A DNA stretch of 64,000 nucleotides from Bursaphelenchus xylophilus (Eukaryota; Nematoda; Chromadorea; Rhabditida; Aphelenchoididae): positions 11,408,001 to 11,472,000 of the forward strand of contig CAJFCV020000003.1 of assembly GCA_904066235.2 (NCBI GenBank), read 5' to 3'. The notes beneath the pieces were generated by a model. It was not told the DNA's origin. It saw only the letters and a program-made list of their open reading frames with translations, and searched no databases. Of the stretch, positions 1 to 11,703 are shown piece by piece. Position numbers and translations under genes: made by a program. The stretch's first letter is position 1, and every line of letters starts with the position of its first letter.

Positions 1-318
1 TCACAATGCATTTTATGAACGGTCCAAAAATCTACGCACTTTATGAAAATGCTAGTAGTAAGACATCTGTCTGTCGGGAAAATAATAATCATAATTTCGC
101 TGCTCCACTCGAATTCCTAGAGTAAAACTAGACATGTCTTGTGATGCAGAGAACCTCTCTATGAACTAAGACTTATGCAGCGACTACTGGAATGCCCCGT
201 TGGCAATTTGCTCGGTTATGCATGGAGTTTCAAAACCCGGCGCTATTAGCAAGAAATGTCTAACTACAAACTACTAGATTACCGTACGATAAAGCACCTG
301 TCCAACCGGATGTTCATA

Positions 319-596
319 TAAAATTCTATTACGATTCTACTACGATTTGAAAATCTTTGTGGTGACCTCACCGTAATACTTTGTAAAGTTGTCAAGAATT
401 GATGTGTGGCCTTATAAGGGAAGTGTACAGACTATCCATGGCCAAGTAGCATGTGTTATGTCATTTGGCTCTGGATGGTTTGTACAATTCCCTTGTAAGG
501 CCACGTAACAATTGACAACTTTACAAAGTATTATTGTGAATAGGTCACTACAAAGATTTTCAAATCATAGTATGTAGAATCGTAATAGAATTTTTA
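319..596. repeat. Fold-back (hairpin) element, arms ~125 bp
   Basis: The left arm (319-440, from TTCTATTACGATTCTAC through GGCCTTATAAGGGAA) is repeated in inverted orientation at 470-596 with few mismatches, leaving a ~30-nt loop. It is a non-autonomous fold-back of unknown superfamily downstream of the last CNK exon seen. Confidence 0.8.
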
Positions 597-724
597 ATAT
601 TTTTATTATGAATATCCGTTATTCAAAGGACTTGTAAATATGACAAATGTAAAGAAGTTGGAGCGTCGTGCAATAGGCGTTATTGTCAAATCTTTTTTTC
701 GGGTCTTTGATGGATACTATAATA

Positions 725-878
725 TCAGTCTGTCGGGAAAATAATGAGCACAATGTCGCTGCCTGATTGCGTCGCTGAATTGAAAAGAAATTTGATTTAG
801 CCCCGACACAGTTCATTTTCTCGGCGGCGATGCGATTTTCTATGCGATAGAGCGCTCATTATTTTCCCGGCAGACTGA
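725..878. mobile_element. Family 1 MITE (type A)
   Basis: Terminal inverted repeat TCAGTCTGTCGGGAAAATAA. The interior is itself nearly palindromic, with the type A words GAGCACAATGTCGCTG and GAGCGCTCATTATTTTCCC. It is flanked by TA on the left, as expected for a Tc1/mariner-derived MITE. A second fragment of the family is at 68-110. Confidence 0.85.
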
Positions 879-973
879 CAATATCCTTCAAAGATTAGAA
901 AGATATAATAATAACGCCATGTACGGCGCTTCCACTGCCTTTACATTTCGTACGAGATTACGAGATTTCTTAC

Positions 974-3900
974 CAAAAGGTTCCTCCACTTCCTCGTCCT
1001 CCTCCTCGATCGTCTCGCCGTTGATGATCAGGCTTCGATACGGCGCTCTCACTCCTTTCTTAGGGATCGTCTCGGCCCACGACGCCAACAACAGCAGCCA
1101 TGCATTCGACTCCTCCGTGTACCGAAGCCGATCGAACGGACTCCGCAGAACCGCCGGAGGGCTTTCGGTCCAAACAGAGGCGCGTCGGAAGATTGGCCGT
1201 TTTTCCGTCAAAATCAAGGCCGTCGGAGATTTGGTGGGGCCAGATGGAGAGGGCGAGCGATAGAGCTCGTCTTCTTCGGGGTAGGTGAAGATGAATTGGT
1301 GGTCAGTGACGGAGCAAAAAGACGCAGAGCGAATCCGGCGGGGCTTGCCGGCTTCCTGAAAATTTTAACTTTGAACTTTTAACTTGTGAGTGTCGCATTT
1401 AAATTTTAAAAATTTGAATATTCAAGGTAAAAATTTGAATATTCAAGGTAAAAATTTGAAGATTCAAGATAGAAAATTTGTATATTCAAAAATAAAATTT
1501 CGAAAAAATTTTTTTTCGAAACTTTTTCCCAACGAAACAAATTACAACCCCTTAGGCAATTTTCAATTCGTAGACTGAATAATGAACCCCAACCAAATGC
1601 AAAAAAAAAACTTTTTTACGCAATAGCCGTGAGAAAACAGGTCAGCTCTCATTGTCGTCATTAAACCCGGAGCAAATGAAATCATTCTCAAAAATTATGT
1701 CATTCTGATCTCCGAAGCATGGCGTAGAATGTAAATAAAAGGGCAATTAGACGTAATTGATGGGATTTAATACGAGATTTTTAGAAATTTCGGGGAAAAA
1801 ATGTGAACCAAGGTTATTTCGAAGATTTTTAATGAATTTTTTAGGCCAAAATGCCTAAGGGCATGTCTTGAATTCAGCTCAAATTTGAGGAAAATTTAAT
1901 CTAGGATTTTTCTGAGACACCTACTGGATTTTAAGCTTGCTGTATGCGAAAATATTCGAGATTATTTGGTCGAAAAATATCAAAAAAAAATGTCTTTTGC
2001 TCCGTAAAAATCGTTGTATATCTCGACTATGCATGCAAAGAAAAAGCCCAAATTTTCAGCGATTAAAATATGATCTCTGCAGAAAATATGTGCAAAATTT
2101 TAGGAAAATCGACCGGTCGAATTTTGAGAAATTTCAATTCAAAATTCATTAGCCAAATTTTTGGAAAACTTTTCAAAAAGTTAAATGTTTTAATTAGAGT
2201 AAAAATATAGGTATTGTAAATGATTTATATTGCCTCTTGGATGAAAAATGTGAAAAAAATACTCCATAAAATTGTCGATTATACTCCCATTTTATCCTAA
2301 TTTCCCCTCCAAAACCCCCATCCAACGGCCATAATTCCGTCTCCAGCCCAAAAAAAAAGCGCCCGCAAAAGAATGAAAACTGAGCCCCACCTCGTGTCGC
2401 ACAAACAAATCCGGCTGGATCTTGCGCTTGAAGTCGCGGATGCTGCGCTCCGTCTCGGTTCCGGCCTGGTCCGGCTCCGGCGCCACGTTGCTCCGACTCC
2501 CCTTTTGCAGCGTGATCGGGATCCAGCTTTCGCGGGGCCGCTTGGCCAGCGTTATCTCGATCTCGAACCCGCCCTGGGGCGTCGCTTTCACCGAGGAGTC
2601 CCACTTGCGTCGGATGTTTTTGGTTTTCCAGCCCACAACCGACTGTCGGTTGATCTGAAATCGGGATTTTTTGCGGTTTTTTCGACCCTTCTTTGGTGGT
2701 AAATATAATTTTAGGCAAGGGAATAGTCTCTGATGTCTAGAATAAGATTAATTTTCCAGCTTTTTGGGCGGTAAAAACTTGTATTTTTCGCGCTTTCTCA
2801 ATTTACATTCATAATTAAGCGCAAAGTGAAATTTGATTACAAATTCCGGAATTTCTGGCCACGTGCTTGTGGCCAGCGCTAAATCAAATATTAGGAAATG
2901 GAATAGACACTAAAACTAGGCCAAAAAATTGAAAAAAATTTGAAAATTTTGGCAAAAATTTTTTTGATGACTTAAAAAATTTGAATTAAAAATGTCGCTA
3001 AATTCGGCGGGATTTTTGAAAATCATTTTTTCTATATCTTGAAACTTGATTTATCCTCTACTTACTTCCACAATCTCATCGCCAACGTGAATTTTGGCCG
3101 CCAAATTATTGCCATTTCCAGTGCGCACTTTGGTCACCAAATGAATCCCATTTGCGGTCGATTTGAATTCAACTCCCTGAAAAAAATACCCGCGTTGTTT
3201 GAAAATCACGTTAGAGGGTTAAGATACTAGAGGAACGTACCCAATCTACATCAGTATTTTTCATCAATACAACCCGTTGAATGTAGGCGGTGTACAGAAT
3301 GGTGGGGTCATTGGAATGGATAATTTCGTTGGCAAGACTTTGGATTCGTTTGCCTTTCTGGAAAAAAGAATGTATGATCGTGACGGTGGACTGTATTCGT
3401 ATCTCACAATCAAGCATGTTTGGTATTGGCGATGGAAGTTCTAGAGACTCCTTTATCAGTCTGTCGGGAAAATAGTGCGGGTCATCGCGCATTGGAATCT
3501 CCCATCATTGTTTTGCGATGGCTAGCGAAGGCCGGCCACTATTTTCCCGACAGAATGGTAAAGGAGTCTCTAGAACTTTCATCGCCAGTACTGATCATGC
3601 TTGAGATACGACGCGGAAACCTTGGTGAAGGAAAAATCAAAACAATCTGCGATTGACATGCCCAGATTTACTAGATATTATCAGACTGTCGGGAAAATGA
3701 TTAGCACAATGTCGCTGCGCCAATAGTGTCGCTGAAGTGAAAAGCAATTTGATTTTGCCGCGACACAATTCATTTTCTCGGCGGCGATGCGATTTTCGGT
3801 GCGACAGAGTGCCCATTACAGGGTGCGGCAAAAAAATGGAAACTTATCTTTATAGCTATATTTTTCCTAGTAATCCAAATTCCGCAAAAGTAACGGTCAT

Positions 3901-6900
3901 CTTCAATAACATAGAGCATTGTTTATAACATATTCAACCCGTTTTACCGTGGCTGCTTTTGGTGGCGATATAGAGCTCCAAACGTGACTTAAAATTTTGG
4001 CCTTTTGGCCGCAGCTTTTTTCGGGGAAATCGGTCCCGTTCTTGACGCAGCGATTACTTTGCGACTCCAAACTTTTGTGGCGTGTAGTACAGATGCTGGC
4101 CTCCAATTGAAAAAAAATTACAGTCCATTGGATCTATACCCGGCGAGCAGGCGCTCTTTTCGCAGACGGGGTGAAATCGGGAAAATCGGTCTAAAAATCG
4201 GTCTTGACTGGTTGTTGCCCTGTGAGTCGGCGCTGAGTCTAGTTGGAACGTCAAATTTGCGCTGTCAAGGTTCTACTGAGCCAACAGAAGCATGAGGAAA
4301 TCGAAGTTAACGCGGCGCTAGAATTTTGCCCGCTTGATCCACGAAAATCTCGGAATTCTTGCCGCTGGCACAAATTCCGCCTTAGGCGATGACGGCCCTT
4401 ATTTTGACGGTGTTCGTCGTTAGCCGACGTGCAGGGGGCCTCATCCGATGGGACTATGACGTTCTGTTGGTTGTGCACCCGCCAAAGATTGCACCGCGAA
4501 GGGAATGCGCTCCCATCGCGGACCTGCGGCCAGACGTCGGAATTTGCGCCATTTTTTCAGGCGTACCGGCTTGATCTTGCCGATTAGGAGTTGGGCATTT
4601 CAGACCTTGCGTGGGGAGACCTTGAGTTGATTTTTAGCTATTTGGCCGACTGGTCGGTTGCTGATGCCGGTCTCACGGGCAATTTTTTCTCGAAACCGAC
4701 GGATTTCGCTATTGATGTCTCCGCGGCTAGCAGAAGTGTTGGCGGTGCGTTTTCTTTCGTTTACTGGACGCTTAAAATTGTCAAAAAGCTCCCTGCATTG
4801 TGTGATTACTTTGGACACAACGTGCTTTCTATGCCGGGCAAATTAACAGTTCGCACAGGTAAAAAACAGGTCCGAAATCGAGGTCCCTCTTTTTGTCATT
4901 CAAAAAAAGAATGTTAATAAACCGATATGGACGTGAAATTATAAGGTCTAGGAGAGAAAGCTACGTAGAATTTAATGGTATGAAAATAATTTTGCTGCAC
5001 TTAAAAATTTTTGCGTCAGGACCCAATGAAAAAAGTTTCCATTTTTTTGCCGCACCCTGTATTTTCCCCACGGACTGATATATTAGGGACCTCACGTCAA
5101 AACAATTCTTTCAGAAAATTGAAAAAACAAGGAATCTCGGATCATTGGTTTTTTTGCGAAGTGCCACAGAATTATCGAGCTTGAAAAATTATTTTGCTCT
5201 TCGAAAAAACGTTTTTCTCGAAATTCTCTGGGAAAGTTTTCTTTTGTGACTCAATAATTCAGCGACATTTCGTCAAAAATCAATGATCCGAGGTTCCTTG
5301 TTTTTTCACTTTTTCTTTGACGTGGACCTCTTCCAAGTCTTATCGTATTGTATGATTTTCCTTGAGCGTTATTAATTGTGAAAGTTTCGAAGCATTTGGC
5401 GAATGTTTATAAGGCCCTTACCTCCACCAGCAGCTGTGGAACGGAGAAGAATTTTGGATTGTTGGGATCATTGATGCAATCGACAATTTCGTTGATCAAC
5501 AGAGCCAAGCGGTCTCTGATTTCGGTGAACCATTTCTTCTCATTGAATGGATGTCTGGAATGCGAAAAAATGATAATGTTAGAAGAAAAACGCTTTCTGA
5601 GGCCCCAAAAGTAATTTTAAGTAAAGATCAACTTTTATAGAACAAATCCTCTCTGTAACGACCGGTTTTTTTCGGTTCGTTATACAGAGGTTTTACTGTC
5701 ACTAGCTGATCAACCTACCGATCCAACCAAAAGATCAGCTTGGCCACGTCCTCGTGCAGATCCGCCACATACAGCAGGACCGAGTTCAGGACCACCAAAC
5801 TCTTGCTGGACTGGTTCGGACTCAGGATGACGGGCGTCGCGATCTGCACCGCGTTCAGCAGATTCTGCACGCAGACGGTGACCTTGAGCGCCAGCTTTTG
5901 CGCATTCTCCGCGTCGATGTCCTCTTGCTGAAAAGCTTGGGTCATCCCGAAAACAGGCCCTCACGTAATAATACAGTAGGTCGATGGAGCTGACAATCTT
6001 GCACCGCAACTTCTCCTTGTTCACTCCCAAGCGCCGTAGGCGGTCGTTGTCCAGGCCGGACAATTCCCAGCCGTCTATGTGCTTTTGGGCGAACAGGCGG
6101 ATGAATGGGCCGATCGCGTCGTCTAGGCCTGAAATTTGAATAATTGAGAGGAGAATTGACATGAAATGGACTAATTTTTTGAATAATTAAGGGTAGAATT
6201 GACCTAAATTGGTCTAAACTTGAATAATTAAGGGATAAATTAGCATAAATTTGTTTTAAATTTGAATAATTAAGGAGAAAATTAACATAGAATGATCTAA
6301 AATTTGAATATATAGGTCGAAATCAGTAAAAAAGGGGGTAAAACTTAATATTCAGATCAAAAACCAGCTTACATTCAGCGGAATTTGAATATTCAAGCGA
6401 AAAATTAGCCTAGACCGAAGAAAAAATTTGAATATTTATGTCTAAAAATAGCTTGTTTTATATAAAAATTGAACAATCAACCAAAAAATGGGTCTTAGAA
6501 GATCTAAAAATTCAATATTTATCCCCAAAATTACTATAAACCGATAAAAATTTTAATATTTAGATCAAAAACAGCATAAACAAGGTTAGAATTTCAATTT
6601 TTTGTAACGAGCAGTTGCCACTCACGCCTAAATTTGAAAAAAATCAACTAAAAATTAATACTTATGACCTAACTTTTGAATATTCAGAGCAAAAATTAGC
6701 ATATTTCGGTCTGAAAATTTGAATAATCAATTAAAAATTTCGCCTAAACAACCCTAAAATTTGACTATTCATTTCGAAAATTAGCTTAAGCTGGAAAAAA
6801 ATTGGTGAGATTGCCCAGATTGCCCCTTTTACATTGTAAATCATCGTATTCCAGGCTAAAATTTGAATAATCAAACCCCAAAAAAGCCCACCTTTCAGCC

Positions 6901-7033
6901 AATTCAAGACATGCCGACTCTGCCAGTTTTGGAACTCGAACGAATCCGGCGAATCCTCGTCCACCAGCACCGTTGTCGACTGGTTGTTGTTGTTGAACAA
7001 GCTGTCGTGGTTGTTCATCTCACATGACGGCAA
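974..7033 (-). CDS. cnk-1: Connector enhancer of KSR (CNK) scaffold, 3'-incomplete, 8 exons
   Basis: CNK proteins are cytoplasmic/membrane scaffolds that promote RAF activation downstream of Ras. Exons read by hand on the minus strand: 7033-6892, 6128-5965, 5927-5719, 5554-5422, 3450-3241 (5' edge tentative), 3176-3066, 2654-2391, 1355-974. Phases join without a stop for about 538 codons. Residues ~33-100 form a SAM domain (WQSRHVLNWLKG joined to LDDAIGPFIRLF). Residues ~100-280 form the CRIC domain (VCVQNLLNAV, LIFWLDR). Residues ~284-375 form a PDZ domain with a WGVEF carboxylate loop, KIHVGDEIVE and RQSVVGWKTKNI. This order is diagnostic of CNK. Exon 8 encodes a basic Ser-rich stretch (RRIRSASF) and an acidic tail, and ends in phase 1 at a GTAAGA donor, so more exons, including the expected PH domain, lie left of the window. 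A second in-frame ATG is at 7018. Most introns hold transposons. The symbol is by family analogy. Confidence 0.85.
3398..3611. repeat. Family 1 MITE (3456-3558) with inverted copies of CNK exon 5 on both sides
   Basis: The ~58 bp left of the MITE (3398-3455), including exon 5 sequence, recur on its right side (3559-3611) in inverted orientation at about 80-85 percent identity. The internal sequence is a short type B variant. The tentative exon 5 acceptor lies at the MITE edge. Confidence 0.8.
3681..5078. mobile_element. Family 1 MITE (type A) split by a Tc1/mariner-like element
   Basis: The left part, 3681-3816, has type A sequence up to GTGCCCAT. The right part, 5062-5078, ends CGGACTGA. 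Between them is a 1.24-kb element flanked by TA on each side. Joining the two halves over one TA restores the usual type A right end, so the Tc1-like insertion is younger than the MITE. Confidence 0.85.
3819..5059 (-). pseudogene. Degenerate Tc1/mariner-like transposon with broken transposase
   Basis: The terminal inverted repeats begin CAGGGTGCGGCAAAAAAATG, with TA duplications at 3817-3818 and 5060-5061. On the minus strand, fragments of a DDE transposase appear in shifting frames: an N-terminal piece at 4818-4600 and, near the 3' end, TFQLDSAPTH, SPGIDPMDCNF and ASICTTRHKSLES, corresponding to the usual 'PDLNPMDYSVWSILE' region. There are several stops and frameshifts, so it is not functional. 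Confidence 0.75.
6129..6891. repeat. CNK intron 1: degenerate AT-rich repeat units
   Basis: The intron is built of about a dozen diverged units of roughly 55-65 bp, each containing AAAATTTGAATAATTAA-like and AAAATTAGCATAAA-like strings. Similar strings occur at 1400-1480 in a later CNK intron and at 62740-63420. No element ends are visible. Confidence 0.6.
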
Positions 7034-7162
7034 AATTCACGAGGGTATTAACATTGTGGATGCGACTGGAAAGGGAAAATGAATGTAACAGGTGGAAATT
7101 GAAAATTCGAAGGCACAGCGAACGTTCGAAGAAAGGAAAAAAGTTAGGAGAGCGCGGAAAAT

Positions 7163-7345
7163 GTGGACTATTATAATTTTCATAAAATGCGTAGACTTTT
7201 CATCGTGCACCGCACCGTGCACAAAACCCCTTTTTGCGGCGTGAATTTGGCAAAATGTTTCGAAAAGTTTCGTGTCACAACATGCACCGTGCGATGCAAA
7301 AAAAAAACGCCGGAAAAAGTCCACGCACTTTCTGGAACGACTACT
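7163..7345. repeat. Family 3 element with GCACNGTGC palindromes
   Basis: It starts with ATTTTCATAAAATGCGTAGAC, a typical family 3 end, and carries several GCACCGTGC/GCACGGTGC copies before a GTCCACGCACTTTCTGG end. It is upstream of the CNK start codon. Confidence 0.7.
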
Positions 7346-8487
7346 GGTAATAGCTCGGCCGCACGTTGCACGACTAGACATGGCTGGGGGGCCGGGCCGG
7401 GCCGAAAATAGCGGCCCGGCCCGGGGGCCGGAAGAGGTCGGCCCGGCCCCGGCCCCCTTCAAATTTTCTCGGCCCGGCCCCCTGGGGGCCGGGCCGGGCC
7501 GGGGGCCGACCGGGGGCCGAACTGTAAATATGAACAATGCATTCATTACGAGATATAACACATTTTTTTGGGGCTTTGGTAGTTCAGCCCCCCAGGAAAG
7601 GTAGTTCAAACCCCCACTGTTTTGTCCATTTTACACCCCCATAATGAAAAATTTAGAATAATGCAGAAAATGCAAATTAGGGTAAAACGACCCCCGGCGT
7701 TTTAGCTCAAACCCCCAGTTACCGTCCAAATTCGTTCTCGTAGTTCAGGCAACGCTGACCGTAGCTGAGAGAACCTAATCCAGAGTAGGAGCTTCAGATT
7801 GGATGAGGAGGTTTATGCTGGGTCCAGGGGGGCTGAACTGGACTGGCGGGTTGTACTACCTTAGCCCCCATTTTTTTGTTATAACAATCGACAATAAATT
7901 TTTGAAAAAAAAAATTACCAACCATTGCCTATAGTACAAAAAACCCAATCGGTTCTTGGCTCTGCCTTTCTAATATTTTTGTTGGCAACCCTAATTTTCG
8001 CTTTGGCTTTTAGTCATTGGGGGCCGATTGGGGGCCTGGCGGGGGCCCCCGGTCGGCCCGGCCCGGGGGCCGGAAGAGGTCGGCCCGGCCCCGGGGCCTT
8101 TAAAACTCGTTCGGCCCGGCCCACTAGCCATGTCTATGCACGACCGACCCTGCAAAAGCTGAACGAATTGGGCTACGAAACTCTGCCTCATCCACCATAC
8201 TCGCCGGACCTCTCGCCCACCGACTACCACTTTTTCAAGCATCTGGACAACCTCCTGCAGGAGAAATGCTTCAAAAACCAAGACGACGCCAAAACCGCCT
8301 TCGCCGACTTTATCGCCTCCAGAACCCCGGATTTTTACGCTACCGGCATAAATAAACTTGTTTCTCGTTGGCAAAAGTGTGTTGATTCTAATGGTTTCTA
8401 TTTCGATTAACAAAGTTTATTATAAAAAAGTTATGGTGTTTTAAAGTTAAAGGTTAAAATCCGACATTTCATATTGAACAACCTAAT
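7346..8487 (+). pseudogene. Mariner transposon 3' fragment, split by a hAT-like insertion
   Basis: After the insertion the plus strand resumes at 8145 and encodes the C-terminus of a mariner transposase to a stop at 8408-8410: LQKLNELGYETLPHPPYSPD, then TDYHFFKHLDNLLQEKC and FYATGINKLVSRWQKC. The upstream 7346-7374 segment encodes the preceding NARPHVAR-like residues. Non-coding sequence then runs to an inverted-repeat-like end TTGAACAACCTAA near 8487. The 5' two thirds are missing, so it is inactive. Confidence 0.85.
7375..8136. mobile_element. GC-rich hAT-like non-autonomous element, 8-bp TSD
   Basis: Ends are TAGACATGGCT and AGCCATGTCTA, each followed inward by GGCC-rich sequence. The exact 8-bp duplication TGCACGAC is present at 7367-7374 and 8137-8144, interrupting the mariner gene. 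The interior contains unusual poly-C stretches (for example near 7600 and 7690) and no credible transposase. 762 bp. Eight-bp TSDs and short TIRs are hAT hallmarks. Confidence 0.88.
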
Positions 8488-8536
8488 AATATGTACATAC
8501 AATTGAACCTTTTTTTTAATCTCTTTAATTTTTCTA

Positions 8537-9215
8537 CAGAGGAGTATCCAAAGTGCGACGCTCAGATTAAGACATATGCGAGGTTTCTAAAATAGCTTGT
8601 ATTTGACAGAAACAACTGCAAAGCGCGAGCTGAAACTTTTAGGAGTTGATACTCATAGTTCTTCCGGAAAATCGCCGGACGGAAATCGGCGACATGCATT
8701 GTTCGAAAAAAGTTTTTTCGCCGTGCAATAGGCGTTTTTGGGCTGCCGCCCGCACCCTGAATTTTTCTGCAAGTCGTCTAAAATATTCCAGTAAATTTAC
8801 GAGCGGACTAGTACGTGGCATATGCCCAAAGTTTATGCGAAATTTAAAGAACAAGACAGCGAAGCCCTTCTTGCACTTTGCAAAAAACAAGAAATTGTCG
8901 CAATGGAAGATGCACTTTTGTTTTCCCACAGTGCCGTCGGAATCACGCAAGCAGACTTTACCAAGCCAAACAAAAATTTTTTTTCAAAAGAAAACAAGAT
9001 TTTTATCTTTTCAAAGTGTAGAGTATAAGATCGTTACAACCCCAAACCGGATGTTTTCCCGGAGAAAACGCGAAAACAGTAAAAAAAAGAAGTTTCTTCT
9101 CTGACCGCTCTCCGTGTTTCGCGTACTCTCTCGACCGCAAAGATCGTTGAATATCTCGGCTCTCGCTGCAACGCAAAAGCTGAATTTTTCAGCAGTTGAT
9201 TGCTCTTATAGTGAG
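8537..9215. repeat. Family 2 element, rearranged
   Basis: It begins near AAGTGCGACGCTCAGATT and ends past CTCTCGACCGCAAAGATCG and AATATCTCGGCT, which are family 2 landmarks. A foreign segment (about 8645-8770, with TTCCGGAAAATCGCCGG) interrupts it. Confidence 0.6.
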
Positions 9216-9309
9216 ATCATAAGCACAAAATTTTATGGCTTTACCATTATCCATTCAGCAGTTATAGCAATTTTTGTAAAATTACAGCCAAAATTGAAGT
9301 TAATATAAA

Positions 9310-10700
9310 AATTTACCAAAAATCCCCCAATAGCAGACAAAATATTAGCCCAATTTTTCTTGCAAACTCCCCATTCTTCCACAAAATCTGTTTTCGCCAC
9401 AAAGTATTAAGTGTATTTTTGGATGTAAAGAGATTAACGTAGGGGGGCGGCCCAAAATAACCACGGAAATTGACCGACGTCAATGGGAAAAAGAGTTTTT
9501 CTCTCGTTTGGAAAGGGTTTCCGGGCGCTGTAAAAACGAATTTTACACTATAAAAAATTTGAAAAAATCGAAAAATCATCAAAAAAAATTTTTGCAAAAT
9601 TTCAAAATTTTTATTTTTTTTTTGCATTTTTTCAATTTTTAATATATAAGGCTGGGTTTCCGGGCACTGTAAAAACAATTTTTACAATATGAAAATATTA
9701 AAAAATCGAAAAATCATCAAAAAAAAATTGAAAAATTTCAAAAATTTTTTTTTTGATTTTTTAAAATTTTTTGAAATTTCACACTAAAAATTAGAAAAAA
9801 ACTGAATTTTTTGTGTGTTCCAAATTTTTCGCGAGGTAATTTGACTATGAGAGAGAGAAAAGTCAAAAAAACCCTCAATTAAAAGACCGCACCGTGCAGA
9901 CGCCATACAATGGGTATAATTTGAAGAGTGTCGGAAAAAAACAATTTGTTCCTATTTTGACGAGTAACTGTCTTTATTGAACGGAGAAATTAGTTTTGAA
10001 AATTTGCGGCAAGTCTATTCCAAAATGTGGAACAGAACTTTTTTGCCGTTTTCTAGCAAAAAATGATCCTTTTTTTGTTGGAAAATTTGGAAAAACGGGC
10101 TTTTTTGACAAGCGCAGGATTTGTGAGTGCAAAGGAATTGACTGAGCTGTACTGTCAGAAAATTTGGGGATGTCTAGAGAGCTTTAAAGGTGAAATTTCC
10201 CAAAAAAATGTCAAACAAATCAAAAGAGTGCAAAATCTTTTGGATTAAATTGAAAGTTGTAGAGTTTAAACCCAATTTTAAGCTGTAGATAGAAACTAAA
10301 TTACCCGATACTTATTTAATTTCCATTTTACATCCAAAAGAGTGATTGAAAATATTGAAAATCAAAAAATTGCTACGAAAAAGACCAAAAAATCGCAAAA
10401 AAATCGGATTAACATTAATTTTTGAGGGTATATGTTCAATTTCTGGACCTAAAATACGAGCTAGCCGCCTACAGAGACTTTTAATTTTAATTTTACATCC
10501 AAAAAAGTTCTTAAAAATGTAGAAAATCAAAAATTTACCAGGAAAATGCCAAAACATTTCAAAAAATCGCTGAAGATCGGGATTAATTTTAAAATGATAG
10601 GGTTTACACTCAATTTTTCGCCGTAAAAGTCAATTTTACATTCAAAAAAGCCCTTGAAAATATAAAAAATCCCAATCAGCCCCATCAAATCCTCAATCTT
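9310..10700. other. AT-rich region upstream of CNK without recognisable gene
   Basis: Long A/T runs with short internal duplications, for example GGGTTTCCGGGC(G/A)CTGTAAAAAC at ~9525 and ~9654. ATTTTACATCCAAAA-type strings recur near 10325, 10492 and 10635, suggesting a degraded ~150-bp tandem series. No open frame has coding character. Confidence 0.4.
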
Positions 10701-11290
10701 CCCCTCATTTTCGCCATTTCCCCCCCTGTAGCCTCCAAAAACCCCCCCTAGAACAATGTGTGCGATTATTATTAAACCCGAATATCCCCCCACACGAAAC
10801 CCCCTTTCTCTCCTCGCGTATAATGCAGTTGGGGATCCGAGAGCCGCCGCAGAAAAACGAATGGGACGGGAAAAAGAGTTGGTGGGGCCGCGGCTTTTTC
10901 GGCTCCGCATTACGAAGCGCCGGCGTCAAGAAACATGCCCTGCGGGTGTTTCGAAAAACTGCCGCACAAACTTTTCCATGAGCCCTGCCGACTCTTCGGT
11001 GTTGTTTTTGGGGTTTAAAAACGCAAGTTAAGAGCGAAAATGAATGCGGCGGGGGGAATGGCTTTTGGGAAGAGAAAAAGCGGGAAAAAAGGGGGAATCG
11101 GGAGAGGGGTTCGGGGGTCACGATTGCTCTCTTTTTTTGGGAGCAAAGAGTTGCAAACGAATGGAAGGAAGTAAACAGAGAGGGTTGTTGATCAAATTGG
11201 GGGGAAATTGGAAGCAGATGCGGCTCAGGAAGGAAAATAGTACGAGAATTTTGTGTGCGGCGCACAAAATGTAGGAAATCCCGAAGAAGT
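10700..11290. other. GC-richer island of unknown role between the CNK and GalNAc-T genes
   Basis: Unique sequence with C- and G-runs (10720-10800) and several overlapping open frames on both strands of up to ~230 codons, none resembling a known domain. It could be a promoter or 5' untranslated exon of CNK, whose first ATG is 3.7 kb further left, or a gene fragment. Confidence 0.25.
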
Positions 11291-11301
11291 TCAGCGCTGA
11301 C

Positions 11302-11703
11302 AAGGCAAGTACCCCAAGTGCGACGCTCAGATTTTGATGAAACTTGGCACAACTTTGCGGGCGCCGCCGAGATATCGAACGATTTTTGCCGCCGAGAGAG
11401 CACGCTAAACGTGGAGAGCGGTCAGAGAGAAAAGCGCGTTTTGGCCATAACTTTGGCAGTTTCGTAAGGAAAAATTTGATTTTTTGTAGAAAGATTATCC
11501 GTTCGGTAGAAATAGGCAAGAAACTTTTCGTGCCGAAATTCGGCAAACAGTCCTAAATTTTGGCCGACCGTCGATCTAAAAATCTCGGTTGTTGTTGCAA
11601 AGTGCGAGCTAGAATTCTCGCATATATCTTAGAAAAAATTATTCTAAATTCGTGCCAAGTTTCATCAAAATCTGAGCATCGCACTTAGAGTACTTCCCCT
11701 GTC
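11302..11703. repeat. Family 2 palindromic element, near full length
   Basis: It runs from AAGTACCCCAAGTGCGACGC to GCACTTAGAGTACTTCCCCT, so the ends are inverted repeats. The interior includes the family landmarks GAGCGGTCAGAGAGAAAAGC and TTCGGTAGAAATAGGC. A fragment of the same end is at 13437-13500. Confidence 0.75.

Noticed and set aside
919..1263. Plus-strand frame of 114 codons
   Set aside because: It is the shadow of CNK exon 8, whose minus-strand frame joins in phase with exon 7 and has proper splice sites.
7037..8413. Long Pro/Gly/Arg-rich open frames over the GGCC-rich blocks (also at 17506-17824, 18097-18459, 60956-61407)
   Set aside because: They arise from GGCC/CCGG repeats open in several frames on both strands, and their limits follow transposon ends, not gene signals.
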